Shown here piece after piece: positions 42,374-53,098 of a stretch of 64,000 bases of DNA. The translations under genes were made by a program, and so were the position numbers. Source of the DNA: Chamaelirium japonicum (Eukaryota > Streptophyta > Magnoliopsida > Liliales > Melanthiaceae). The stretch is taken from assembly GCA_947650365.1 (NCBI GenBank), contig OX393553.1, forward strand, positions 71,775,229 to 71,839,228, in the 5' to 3' direction. How positions within the stretch are numbered: the stretch's first letter is position 1; each line of letters starts with the position of its first letter. The notes below the pieces were generated by a model. The model searched no databases and was not told the origin of the DNA. It was given only the letters and a program-made list of their open reading frames with translations.

Positions 42374-43830
42374 GTCATGTTTGTCCGATCGGTTAAAATC
42401 AGCCGGTCAATGTTCGAGTAGATCGGGCAAAAAACAAAGTTTTTTGCCCGATTCAGTAGAAAATCGACCGATCGGTTGATTTTGACCGATCGGTCATGTT
42501 TGACCGATCGGTTAAAATCAGCCGGTCAAGGTTCGAGTGATCGTGCAAAAAACCAAGTTTTTTGCCCGATCTAGTATCAAATCGACCGATCGGTTGATTT
42601 TGACCGATCGGTCATTTTTGACCGATCGGTTAAAATCAGTCGGTCAAGGTTCGAGTGATCGAGCAAAAAACCAAGTTTTTTGCCCGATCCAGTAGGAAAT
42701 CGACCGATCGGTGGATTTTGACCGATCGGTCATGTTTGACCGATCGGTTAAAATCAGTCGATCAAGGTTCGAGTGATCAGGCAAAAAACCAAGTTTTTTG
42801 CCCGATCCAGTAGAAAATCGACCGATCGGTTGATTTTGACCGATCGGTCATGTTTGACCGATCGGTTAAAATCAGCCGGTCAAGGTTCGAGTGATCGTGC
42901 AAAAAACCAAGTTTTTTGCCCGATCCAGTAGCAAATCGACCGATCGATTGATTTTGACCGATCGATCATTTTTGACCGATCGGTTAAAATCAGCCGGTCA
43001 AGGTTCGAGTGATCGGGCAAAAAATCAAGTTTTTTGCCCGATCCAGTAGGAAATCGACTGATCGGTGGATTTTGAACGATCGGTCGTGTTTGACCGATCG
43101 GTTAAAATCAACCGGTCAAGGTTCGAGTGATCGGGCAAAAAACCAAGTTTTTTGCCCGATCCAGTAGAAAATAGACCGATCGGTTGATTTTGACCGATCG
43201 ATTAAAATCAGTCGGTCAAGGTTCGAGTGATCGGGCAAAAAAACCAAGTTTTTTGCCCGATCCAGTAGGAAATCGACCGATCGGTGGATTTTGACCGATC
43301 GGTCGTGTTTGACCGATCGGTTAGAATCAGCCGGTCAAGGTTCGAGTGATTGGGCAAAAAACCAAGTTTTTTGCCCGATCCAGTAGGAAATCGACAGATC
43401 GGTGGATTTGAACGATCGGTCATGTTTGACCGATCGGTTAAAATCAGCCGGTCAAGGTTCGAGTGATCGGGCAAAAAACCAAGTTTTTTGCCTGATCCAG
43501 TAGGAAATCGACCGATCGGTGGATTTTGACTGATCGGTCATGTTTGACCGATCGGTTAGAATCAGCCGGTCAAGGTTCGAGTGATCGGGCAAAAAAAACC
43601 AAGTTTTTTGCCCGATCCAGTAGAAAATCGACCGATCGGTTGATTTTGACCGATCGGTTAAAATCAGCCGGTCAAGGTTCGAGTGATCGGGCAAAAAAAA
43701 CCAAGTCTTTTACCTGATCCAGTAGAAAATCGACGAATCGGTTGATTTTTGACCGATCAGTCATGTTTGACCGATCGATTAAAATCAGCCGGTCAGGGTT
43801 GAAGTGATCGGGCAAAAAACCAAATCTGTT
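42374..43830. repeat. Element 1 119-bp GATCGGTC tandem repeats, right part
   Basis: About a dozen units of 100-119 bp (ccggtcaagg-type starts near 42522, 42640, 42877, 42996, 43113, 43333, 43450, 43568, 43667). Most units have a perfect or near-perfect hairpin, for example 43132-43158: 12-bp stem cgggcaaaaaac and loop caa. They also have several ACCGATCGGT palindromes. Joined to 17880-18493 the array was about 2 kb. Confidence 0.93.
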
Positions 43831-44126
43831 GCCCGATCCTCTGATAAATTACCCAATCGTCTGCTGGTTGATGGGATAACATCCTCATGCAAAATTTAAA
43901 GTAGAATATGATATTGTGAATCGGTGGTCCACCTGGACCGGTGCGCTTTCTGAACCGGTGGCTCGGTTGAACCGGTGGTTCAGCTGGTTCGACGCTTCAT
44001 CTGGTCCCGACTGTTCGCATGGTTTTGCGCTTGCTATGGATTGATGCCACGTGTCCATGATAAAAACACAGGATTTGCCCTGGTGATGACACGCGTCTTC
44101 TCGAACTGTGCGCCGGTTTTCCCTGG

Positions 44127-44134
44127 GTATATAC
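44127..44134 (+). promoter_or_regulatory. TATA box of the antisense gene in element 1
   Basis: GTATATAC, about 110 bp before the probable ATG at 44244. The region before it (43915-44000) has four ACCGGT palindromes in gaaccggtgg-type phrases, which may be regulatory. Confidence 0.5.
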
Positions 44135-44243
44135 GTTTCTCTAGGTTCCATTTTTACCTCGCGCTTCCAGAAATTTTTCGAAGTCCAGAACTTTTGCTCC
44201 CAATCTCTCGTTTTTTGCTCCTTGCTCTTTCTTGATCGATCGA

Positions 44244-47094
44244 ATGGCCTCCTCTGATAACTCGAAGAAGATGAGCGCAGTCCCATCGAAGAGGAAGGGG
44301 AAGGAGATTGCTGAGGTCTCTTCTACTCCCAAGGGTAGGGGCAAAGGCAAGGCAGTACTGGTGGAGTTGGGCCAACTGGGCAAAAGGCACGCTGGAGTTG
44401 GATTCGCTTCCGCTCCCTCAAGGCCGGAGCACATCCCGAAGGCAAAGTTTGTCTTGGGCCCCATGACGTCTCTGGCAGAGGAGCCTGCCTACGTCTACAA
44501 CACGGGTGGCCAGCTTACCGACAAGAAGAGGGCAAAGTGGCAAAAGTTGTTGGCATGCTTTTCAGAGGGGAAGATCCGGCCGTCACTGCCAGGGGTTCTA
44601 TCTGGCTTTGGCATCGACAAGCAGACAGTGTTTGTGAATGTTGCCAGCATGGAGCAGGTGATGGGGACAGTGGTCTCTGTGGGCCAACTGAACTGCGGCC
44701 TTCGTCTTCCGCTGCTGCCGTTTGCCGCGAGGTTGTTGAATAGCTCCGGCCTTTGCCCAGGACAGCTCACCGGCAATGCATGGAGGATAATCTACGCCTT
44801 CTGCCGCGTAGAGTCTGATTTCCAGAAGGAGCTGAGGGAGTGCTACTCCAGCCTCCCAGACGACGAAGAGGCCCGGATAGAATTGGGCTACTTCTTCTAT
44901 CATTATCGATGGGCTTCAAGGAAAGACAGCCCTTTCTTCAACCTGACAGGGGTTTCTGCTCTACGCCCCCTCACCGACACGGTCGCTTCTGACAAGCTAT
45001 ACACTGAGTGGCCGCTCTCGGTTGCTGGTGCCTGGACTCCCCTTTCATTACCAGAGACTCCTCGCACTGATGTGAACAAGGAGATCAAAATGTACTACGC
45101 AGGAGGAGAGCAGGCTTGGCCTTCGGAGAGGGTTGGGGCCATTGCCAACCTGTTCCTCGAGTTGACCTGTGGCACCAGGTCATAGAAGCAGTTTTCAAAC
45201 TGCCCAGTAAGGTATGGTAAAGCCAATCTCCTTCATCGATCGCAGGTCAGATACGAAGACAATGAGGTCTTGTATTCAGACTACGAGGAGGATCCTCAGT
45301 CTGGCAAGATCATCAGAAAGATTAGAACCGAGAAGAAGGCCTACGGTGCAAGGCGTCGATTGCCCACTTCTGAGGAAAAGTTGGTGATACAGAGGGGCCC
45401 AGCGAAGAAGAAAAGGAAAATCCTCATCAACCAGAAGGAAGATGAGGACAAAGAAAAAGAGGAAGATGAAGAAGAAGAAGAGGAAAAGAAGAAGGAAAGC
45501 GAGGAGGAGGAAGAAGAAGACACCGAGGATGGCAGCAACGACAACGGTGGCGACGACGATGATGAGGAAGATGGGGGTGGTGAGGATGACCTTCCTCCCA
45601 CCCCCACTGGTGGAGATGGTGGGAATGGGGGTGGTGAGGAAGTAATTCCTCCCACCCCCACTGGTGGAGACCAAAGACAGGGGGGTGGTGGGGATGTCCT
45701 TCCTCCCACCCCCACTGGTGGTGCAGAAGAAGAAGAAGATTCTCTGCCTATCCCCATCGACGAGGCTAGGGCCCGTCGCATGGAGGAGGTCATGGATGCG
45801 GAGGGCGACGGCCACAAGGTGGTTCCCGCCTACCATTTCGAAGAATTGAAGAAGCGCCCGGTGCGCTTGAAAATCAAGTTCTCAGGGAGTGGTGGGGTTG
45901 GAAGCAACCCTACACCCCTCGATCAAATTCCTCCAGTCACTCCCCGTCTAGAAGGCACAACTACAAGTGGGGGTCTGGAGGTTGCACATACTCTCTCTCT
46001 GGCTGAGGAGATGACAGCCCTTGTGGCTGGGCTCAAGCAGCCACAAGGTGAAGAGGAGATCTCACCTCTTCGGGACATTCCTTCTCCAGCACACATGGAA
46101 AGAGGAAGTCGCGTGGATGATGAGGCTCCTCAACCCCAGTCGGGGCCAACCCCCACCAAGGAGAAATCGACCCCTCGGGGTAAAAGCTCCGATCGTGGGA
46201 AGGGAAAGGCTCCTCGAGTCGATGTCTCAGGTACCTGCAATAATTTTTTCTGGATTGACTTGCCTTCGAAGTTTGAATTTGCTCTAACTCTTTGAACTTT
46301 TGTGTTGATTGTAGGTACGCCTGCTGGCTCGACTCAGAAAATAAAGAACTTGGGTGAGGTTGACATCAACCACCCAACTGTTGTGATCCGGAAGCTCTGC
46401 AACCTTCCGGAGGCTACTCTGGATGAAGCCTTCAATAGGCTTGAAGTAGTGGTAAGTGCCTCTGCTTGGTCGATCGTTGGAGTTGTAGTTTCAGAATAAT
46501 TCTAACTCTTTTGTTTTTTTGCAGAACTCAGCGGTTTTGAAATTTGCGAGCAAGCTTTTCAGGAAAGCAGGAGAAAAGGATGCTTCAGCTGAAGTATCCC
46601 ATTTGACTGTTGAACTGGAGGCTGCAATCGAAGAGAGAGACAAGCTGAGGGAAGTTCTGTCTTCGAAGAAAGAGTCTCTCAAAGCCAAGATCGAGGCTCT
46701 TCGCAAGGAGAGGCTGGAGAGCAAGGGCTGGCAGAATGACTACGAGGCCCGGGGTCACGAGCTCGAGGAGTTGAAGAACCGATTTTTCAAAATCGAGAAT
46801 TTATCCTTCGATCGTGTGGCCCGAATAAAGGAGTTGGAGGCTGAACTTGCTGCAAGGGATGCTGCTCTTGCAGCTAAGGAGACAGCCTCAGCTGCCAGGG
46901 AGGAGGCCCTTCAGAAGGAGTTGGAGCATATGCGCACTGAATGTGCGAGTTACAGGGAGACGGCTGAGAAGGCGGTGGAGGCACTCAGGGTCCACGCTAG
47001 CAGCGTCCGATCTTCTAAGGCTTCAGTGGCGAGCAAAGCTCGTGGTGGATCCAAGGGAGAGAAGTCACGCGCGCAAAGTGTGGCCAAGCCTTGA
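44244..47094 (+). pseudogene. Spliced antisense gene of element 1: gypsy-type putative transposase domain plus coiled coil
   Basis: Runs opposite to gag-pol between pol and the 3' LTR, as in the Grande/Tat group. Exon 1 starts at ATG 44244 (MASSDNSKKM); an upstream in-frame ATG is at 44232. LRLPLLPFAARLLNSSGLCP then QLTGNAWRIIYAFC fits the Transposase_28 (PF04195, putative gypsy type) family. A one-base slip near 45161 puts its end out of frame. The first intron is either 45179-45245 or a very short 45212-45245. Exon 2 (45246-46230) has a basic stretch, a Glu/Asp tract and three PPTPTGG repeats. Exon 3 is 46315-46451 and exon 4 is 46525-47094, both with good GT-AG sites and matching phase. 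Exon 4 is a long Glu/Arg/Lys/Ala coiled coil. Role unknown. Confidence 0.75.
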
Positions 47095-47229
47095 GATCTT
47101 CCATCTTCTTTTTTTATCGTTTGAACTTGTAAACTCTTTGATATGTAACAGCTCACTCCTGTACTTAGCAAATTTTTGACAATAGAGATCCTTTTGGTGT
47201 TTGAAAATTGAATGTCTCTGGTGTTGAAT

Positions 47230-47464
47230 TCTTTGAATGTTGAGTTCTGGAATGTTATTGAAATGATTTGAACATTCATACACTTGAAAATAAGGGGTCG
47301 AGTCGCAACTCGATCACCCGAATTTGTTAAGTAACTTGAAAATTGAAGGTTATTGCAATGCACAACTTGGAATCGTTAACATTTATATGTGAGGGGTTGA
47401 GTCGCAACTCAAGTACCCAAACCTGTTAGACGATATTGAATTTGAAATTGAAGGTCATTTAACA
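47230..47464. repeat. Element 1 hairpin repeats, left of element 2
   Basis: Two units of about 100 bp with the hairpins TCGAGT-CGCA-ACTCGA (47298-47313) and TTGAGT-CGCA-ACTCAA (47397-47412). Each is preceded by GGGG and followed by ACCC. The outer pair cgttaac (47374-47380) and gttagacg (47425-47432) frames the second one. Confidence 0.8.
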
Positions 47465-47469
47465 ATTGT

Positions 47470-48614
47470 TATGGGGGAAAATCTTCGTGCCGACCCGAAG
47501 ACTTTTGCAGCACCAGTCAATTGGAGTCGAAGTTGACGTCGAAGATCGTTGGCCGATCTGTTGATTGAAGTTGAAGCCTTTTGATATGTCAATAGAAAGT
47601 GATATGCAATCAGAGAGATTGTGACACGAGATGTGATCTCGGAGTTCAGCCGAAGCCTACGTCTCCGTACTATAGGGAGCAACCCGAATTCACTAACACT
47701 TCAGTTGAAGTGACCTCGACAGGCCGAGTGTCACTGAAAACCCTCTGATCTCTTCTAAGGAGAAAAGAAGATCAAAGAGAGATGGTAGATCAGAAGTTGA
47801 AAATCCCAGAGCTCTGGTTCTGAAAGTCAGATCTCAGAGTGGAAATCAGAATTTTTCGGATCCTTCTACATTCGAAGGCTCTGCTATTTATAGGATTCTC
47901 TGGTGGGAATTCTGGGTTAAATGGCGGTTTCTGCTGCAGCATCTGGGGATTCTCCAGGTAAAGCTGGCGGGCCTCGCTACTGTCTTAGGGGGCCCACCAG
48001 GCAGGGCTGGTGGGTCCCGCTGTGGTCTTCGGGGGCCCACCAGGCAGGGCCGGTGGGTCCCGCTGTGGTACTCGGGGGCCCACCAGGCAGGGCCGGTGGG
48101 TCCCGCTGTAGTACTCGGGGGCCCACCAGGCAGGGCCGGTGGGTCCCGCTGTGGTACTCGGGGGCCCACCAGGCAGGGCCGGTGGGTCCCGCTGTAGTCT
48201 TCGGGGGCCCACCAGGCAGGGCCGGTGGGTCCCGCTGTGGTACTCGGGGGCCCACCAGGCAGGGCCGGTGGGTCCTGCTGTAGTACTCGGGGGCCCACCA
48301 GGCGGGGCCGGTGGGTCCCGCTGTGGTACTCGGGGGCCCACCAGGCAGGGCCGGTGGGTCCCGCTGTAGTCTTCGGGGGCCCACCAGGCAGGGCCGGTGG
48401 GTCCCGCTGTGGTACTCGGGGGCCCACCAGGCAGGGCCGGTGGGTCCTGCTGTAGTACTCGGGGGCCCACCAGGCGGGGCCGGTGGGTCCCGCTGTGGTA
48501 CTCGGGGGCCCACCAGGCAGGGCCGGTGGGTCCCGCTGTTGTCTTCGGGGTCCCACCAGGCAGGGCCGGTGGGTCCCGCTGTTTGCAGACTTCTCGCCAA
48601 AATTTGCACCCACA
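47470..48614 (-). repeat. Element 2, 3' LTR
   Basis: Shares its U5 and TATA region (47885-47893) with element 1 LTRs but is 489 bp longer, chiefly through the 43-bp array at 47957-48585. The left end reads TATGGGGG where the partner has TGTAGGGG. Confidence 0.95.
47957..48585. repeat. 43-bp U3 minisatellite, 14 units (element 2, 3' LTR)
   Basis: The unit is GGTGGGTCCCGCTGTGGTAC plus tcgggggcccaccaggcagggcc. Variants (gtggtactcg, gtagtactcg, gtagtcttcg, ggcggggcc) recur in the same order, giving a 172-bp four-unit higher-order repeat present twice. Each unit has GTGGGTCC and GGGCCCAC, both fitting the TCP class I site GGNCCCAC in one orientation or the other. The array lies just upstream of the TATA box in transcription direction. 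Confidence 0.93.
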
Positions 48615-48626
48615 GTTACTCCCTCC
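48615..48626 (-). promoter_or_regulatory. Element 2 polypurine tract
   Basis: Minus strand GGAGGGAGTAAC next to the 3' LTR; homologous to GGAGGGGGTATC of element 1. Confidence 0.75.
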
Positions 48627-48736
48627 AAGTTAGCTAGAGATCATCTGGCTGGCTTGGATTCGTGGTGCAAAGTTAACGACCCCCTGTCACACATACAGAG
48701 GAGCTTTTTTGTCATGTGTTAGCGTTTGAAAATAGA

Positions 48737-50340
48737 CTGATCGGTTGAATTTGACTGATCGGTCAAGTCTGATCGATCGGTCAAAGTGATCGATTGAAGT
48801 GATCGGTCAAATTTGATCGGTCAAAGTGATCGGTCAAAAGTGATCGGTCAAATTTGATCGGTCAAAGTGATCGGTTGAATTTGACTGATCGGTCAAGTCT
48901 GATCGATCGGTCAAAGTGATCGATTGAAGTGATCGGTCAAATTTGATCGGTCAAAGGTGATCGGTCAAAGTGATCGGTTGAATTTGACTGATCGGTCAAG
49001 TCTGATCGATCGGTCAAAGTGATCGATTGAAGTGATCGGTCAAATTTGATCGGTCAAAGTGATCGGTCAAAAGTGATCGATCAAATTTGATCGGTCAAAG
49101 TGATCGGTTGAATTTGACTGATCGGTCAAGTCTGATCGATCGGTCAAAGTGATCGATTGAAGTGATCGGTCAAATTTGATCGGTCAAAGTGATCGGTCAA
49201 AAGTGATCGGTCAAAAAAGTGATCGGTCAAATTTCAACCGGTCAAGGATCGGGTGATCGGTCAAAAGACATGGTTTTTTGACAGATCTAGTAGAAAATCG
49301 ACCGATCAGTCGAATTCGACTGATCGGTCAAGTCTGACCGATCGAACAAAGTGATCGGTCGAAGTGATCGGTCAAATTTGGTCGGTCAAATTTGATCGGT
49401 CAAGAGTGATCGGTCAAAAGTGATCGGTCAAATTTGATCGGTCAAAAGTGATCGATCGGACAAAAAACAGCCGGTCAAAAAATGGTTGATCGGTCAAATA
49501 TCCACGTTTGGCGCCAGATCCAGTAGGATTTTGGCCGATCAGGTGGAGGTTGGGAGAATTTCGCCGATCGGGTGAATTTCACCGATCGGACAAAAAACAG
49601 CCGATCAAGAAATGGTTGATCGGTCAAAAATCCACGTTTGGCGCCAGATCCAGTAGGATTTTGGCCGATCAGGTGGACGACGAAGGGTAATTAGAGGATC
49701 GAGGTTTTGCCGATCGGGCGAATTTGATCGATCGATCGAATTCGACCGATCGGAGGCACTGATCGGGTAAATTTCACCGATCGGGTGAAATTCACCGATC
49801 GGACAAAAACAGATCAAGAGAGAAGATTGATTGATCGGGAGGAGGTTATTGATCAGCTGCAAATCGCCGATCGGGTGCAAATCGCCGATCAGGTGCAAAT
49901 CTCCAATCGGGTGCAAATCGCCGATCGGGTGCAAATCTCCGATCAGGTGCAAATCTCCGATCATGAGCAGGTCACTGATCGGGTGTAAATCGCCGATCGG
50001 GTGCATTTTGCCGATCGGGTGAATTTCACCGATCGGACAAAAAACAGCCAGTCAAAGAAGGGTTGATCGGCAAAATACCCCCGTTTGGCGCCAGATCCAG
50101 TAGTATTTTTCGCCGATCAGATAGAAAACGAAGGGGAAGAAGGGGACCGATTTTCGCCGATCGGGCGATTTTGACCGATCGGTCAAATTCGACCGATCGG
50201 GCAATTTCGACCGATCGGAGGCTATGATCGGTGGATTTTTGGCCGATCAGTCGAAGACGAAGGGCTGCTGCCGGTCGGAGTCGAGGGTGGCGATCGGAGT
50301 CGGGGTCGAAGGAGATGGTTGCCGATCGGCAAATATTACA
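48737..50340. repeat. GATCGGTCAAA short-period tandem repeats of element 2
   Basis: The first part (48737-49250) is a run of AGTGATCGGTCAAA and ATTTGATCGGTC units with a larger pattern restarting at about 48738, 48869, 48971 and 49101. Then come 110-140 bp units with ttggcgccagatccagtag (49505, 49635, 50080), and from 49850 a run of GATCGGGTGCAAATCGCC units. The whole tract is unusually dense in GATC and TCGATCGA palindromes. Confidence 0.9.
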
Positions 50341-51931
50341 CTAAATCGGGCAAAACACCCCTCTATTTAACCGATCCCTCGAATCTTGACCGGTTGCCAG
50401 CGACCGATCGGTCGCGGGCAACCGATCAGAGGTCTTGAGTCCGGCTGCCGAGAGGGGAGGAGCTGCTAGATTGGATCTGAGGGTGAAGAGGTGGAGATTG
50501 ATCTGCTTCCCACGTTGCTGTTGCTCGATCGAAGATGGGGAAGGAGGCTGATCCCCTCTTCGAGCTGTCATCGGTGCGGCGAGAGGAGATTGCGGGCTGC
50601 TGCTCCAGATCTTGGAAGAACAGGGGAGGCTGAACCCTTTGAGTGGGATATGGTGCTTTAGTGCTGGCATGATCGCACCCCTCCGGCTCGGTCAAACAAA
50701 TCTGGACCGTTTGATGGATGCTTCAAAATTTATCACTGTGCAGTCACGGGCTGGCTTCCCCATTGCGCCACTGTGCAGTCACGGGCCGGCTGTGCTTTGT
50801 GGACGAGAGCTTGTCACCCACGTGGGGGCAACATGGTGGTCTGGATACTTGGTGCTGGTCTATGGGTTGGGTGTGCTTCGTGCTTTTGACGTGGTCCGCC
50901 CGTTCCAAGTTGGGAAGCACATCCTCCTGCTGTCAACGGTGGAAGGTTAATGGTGCCCGCTGCACTGCGCATCCACCTGAACCTAAAGATCACACCTCTA
51001 GTAGACGGCCACTGTTTTTAAAGCAGTCAAGGGCCGGTTGATCACAAGCTTCGCAGTGATGTACAGTCATGGGTTGTGACTTCACAAGAGGCTGCTCTTG
51101 ATCCGGGTTGATGGGACGGCAGTGCTTGGCTTTGCCGCCTCTATGTGATGGCATGGAGAGTGCTGGTGGGCTCTCATTTGGTGGAGCATGTTGTGGTAAC
51201 ATAGCCAACTCGTTTTGCCATCTTGTGTTGCCAACTCCATCATGTGGTGCACGTCCTCATTGCTGCTTTGAAACATTTGAAGGGGCCATGAGATGCCATA
51301 CAAACTTTGTGCTTTAGGTGAATGTCATGCCAAGTTGGCAACCCCAAACAATGGATAACGAATCATGGTCATTGATGTTGCTTTGATGGGGAGGTGAAAG
51401 TAATGGATGCTGGGAATGTGATAATGTACTCGCTGCGAGTTGAATTAGGTGGCTGATAGCTCAATGCACGCGATTGAATGCACCCGTTCTCTTCAAGTTT
51501 GAGAGGTCCCCCATGTAATGAAAGTGTGTAGTCTTGACCATTGTTTGCGAGCATGATTCTTTGATCGAGTAAAGTCGTCTTTAATTGGTGTTCATCAAGC
51601 ATCGAACATGTGGGAAGACATAAGCAACCCCCGCTCAAATGTTTGCCAATCGATTTATGGGTAACAATCTAGGGGATCAATATATTTGTTGTACTTCGAA
51701 GAAGTTGAGGCGAGTTTTGGCCGATCAGTTATGACGATCAGCTATTGTCGAAAGGTTGAAGGTAGTCAGAAGATCGGCCATCGATCGACTATTTGTGGCA
51801 CTGAACATCATCGTGATTGTCGGCCCTCTCACAGTAGTTGGTGCCTGCTAACTTAGGAAGCGATTGAATGTTTGGGTGTTCTGAATAATATTCGAATGCC
51901 TTGCTACTGAATAGTGTTGAGGCCAGATTAT
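50341..51931. other. Unassigned interior of element 2
   Basis: GC-balanced DNA without a recognisable frame. The longest open frames (about 110 codons near 50612-50950) have no domain I know. The phrase cgccactgtgcagtcacgggc is nearly repeated at 50735 and 50765. It could be captured host DNA or the remains of an antisense gene; I cannot decide. Confidence 0.4.
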
Positions 51932-52545
51932 CCGGTCAAGGTTCGAGTGATCGGCAAAAAACCTTGGTTTTTTGCCAGATCCAGTAGAAAATCGACCGAT
52001 CGAATGATTTTAGCCGATCGGACAAGTTTGTCCGATCGGTAAAAAATTATCCGGTCAAGGTTCGAGTGATCGGCAAAAAACCTTGGTTTTTTGCCAGATC
52101 CAGTAGAAAGTCGACCGATCGAATGATTTTAGCCGATCGGACAAGTTTGTCCGATCGGTAAAAAATTATCCGGTCAAGGTTCGCGTGATCGGCAAAAAAC
52201 CTCAGTTTTTTGCCAGATCCAGTAGAAAATCGACCGATCGAATGATTTTCGCCGATCGGACAAGTTTGTCCGATCGGTGAAAAATTATCCGGTCAAGGTT
52301 CGAGTGATCGGCAAAAAACCTTGGTTTTTTGCCAGATCCAGTAGAAAATCGACCGATCGAATGATTTTAGCCGATCGAACAAGTTTGTCCGATCGGTAAA
52401 AAATTATCCGGTCAAGGTTCGAGTGATCGGCAAAAAACCTTGGTTTTTTGCCAGATCCAGTAGAAAATCGACCGATCGAATGATTTTAGCCGATCGGACA
52501 AGTTTGTCCGATCGGTAAAAAATTATCCGGTCAAGGTTCGAGTGA
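51932..52545. repeat. 119-bp tandem repeat, five units (element 2)
   Basis: ccggtcaaggttcg is at 51932, 52051, 52170, 52289, 52408 and 52527: an exact 119-bp period, more than 95 percent alike by eye. Each unit has the hairpin GGCAAAAAACC-tt-GGTTTTTTGCC (first at 51953-51976) and the palindrome CGGACAAGTTTGTCCG. It has the same period and layout as the array in element 1, but diverged sequence. Confidence 0.96.
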
Positions 52546-53098
52546 GGCCACGAGCGAAGACTTCGATTGAATGCTGAGACTCAGGTCTCGGACTTTGCTG
52601 CCTCGTGCCAAGGTTGCGAGCTTGGACTTTCGATCAAATGCTAAGATGTCGGTCTCGGACTTTGACTAAATTTGGACTTTGTTTGAATGCTGCGGTTCAT
52701 GCCTCAGACTTTGCCCTTGAATGGTTGATGAGTCCGTCTGTAAGTTGTTGGAGGATTGTTTCTCCGATCTCCTTAGTTTGACAGAAATTAGGCCGAAACG
52801 TTCTCTCAACTAATTTGGAGCGTGGAGCACATGTCTTTGTATGTTGATGCTGGCTATAGAAGATTGTAGATTCACCCCCTCATCGGTGGTGGACTTCTAG
52901 AATGCGTCTTCCTCGAGTATGAGAGCGTGTGATGCTCTCTTATACGAGTGTCGAGTGGTAGAAGTCTTATGTAGTGACTTGGTAAGTTTGAGGGATGTCC
53001 TGCCTTTGGAGCGACGTTGGCTGAATGCTGCAGAACGCGTTGAACCTTGATCTTCATGTCGAGATGTGTTGGGGCTGAGAGCTTGTCTTTGGACTTTG
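52546..53098. other. Unassigned DNA between element 2 arrays
   Basis: Contains degenerate repeats of ctcggactttgct and gcgagcttggact (52560-52720). No gene is seen. Confidence 0.5.

Noticed and set aside
47888-48628. 246-codon and similar frames rich in PPALPGGP in the element 2 LTRs (also 54736-55503)
   Set aside because: They are translations of the 43-bp minisatellite in three frames on each strand. The tract lies in U3 upstream of the TATA box.
50612-50950. 112-codon frame in element 2 as a captured host gene
   Set aside because: No family recognised, no intron or domain evidence, and overlapping frames are equally open. Left as unassigned DNA.
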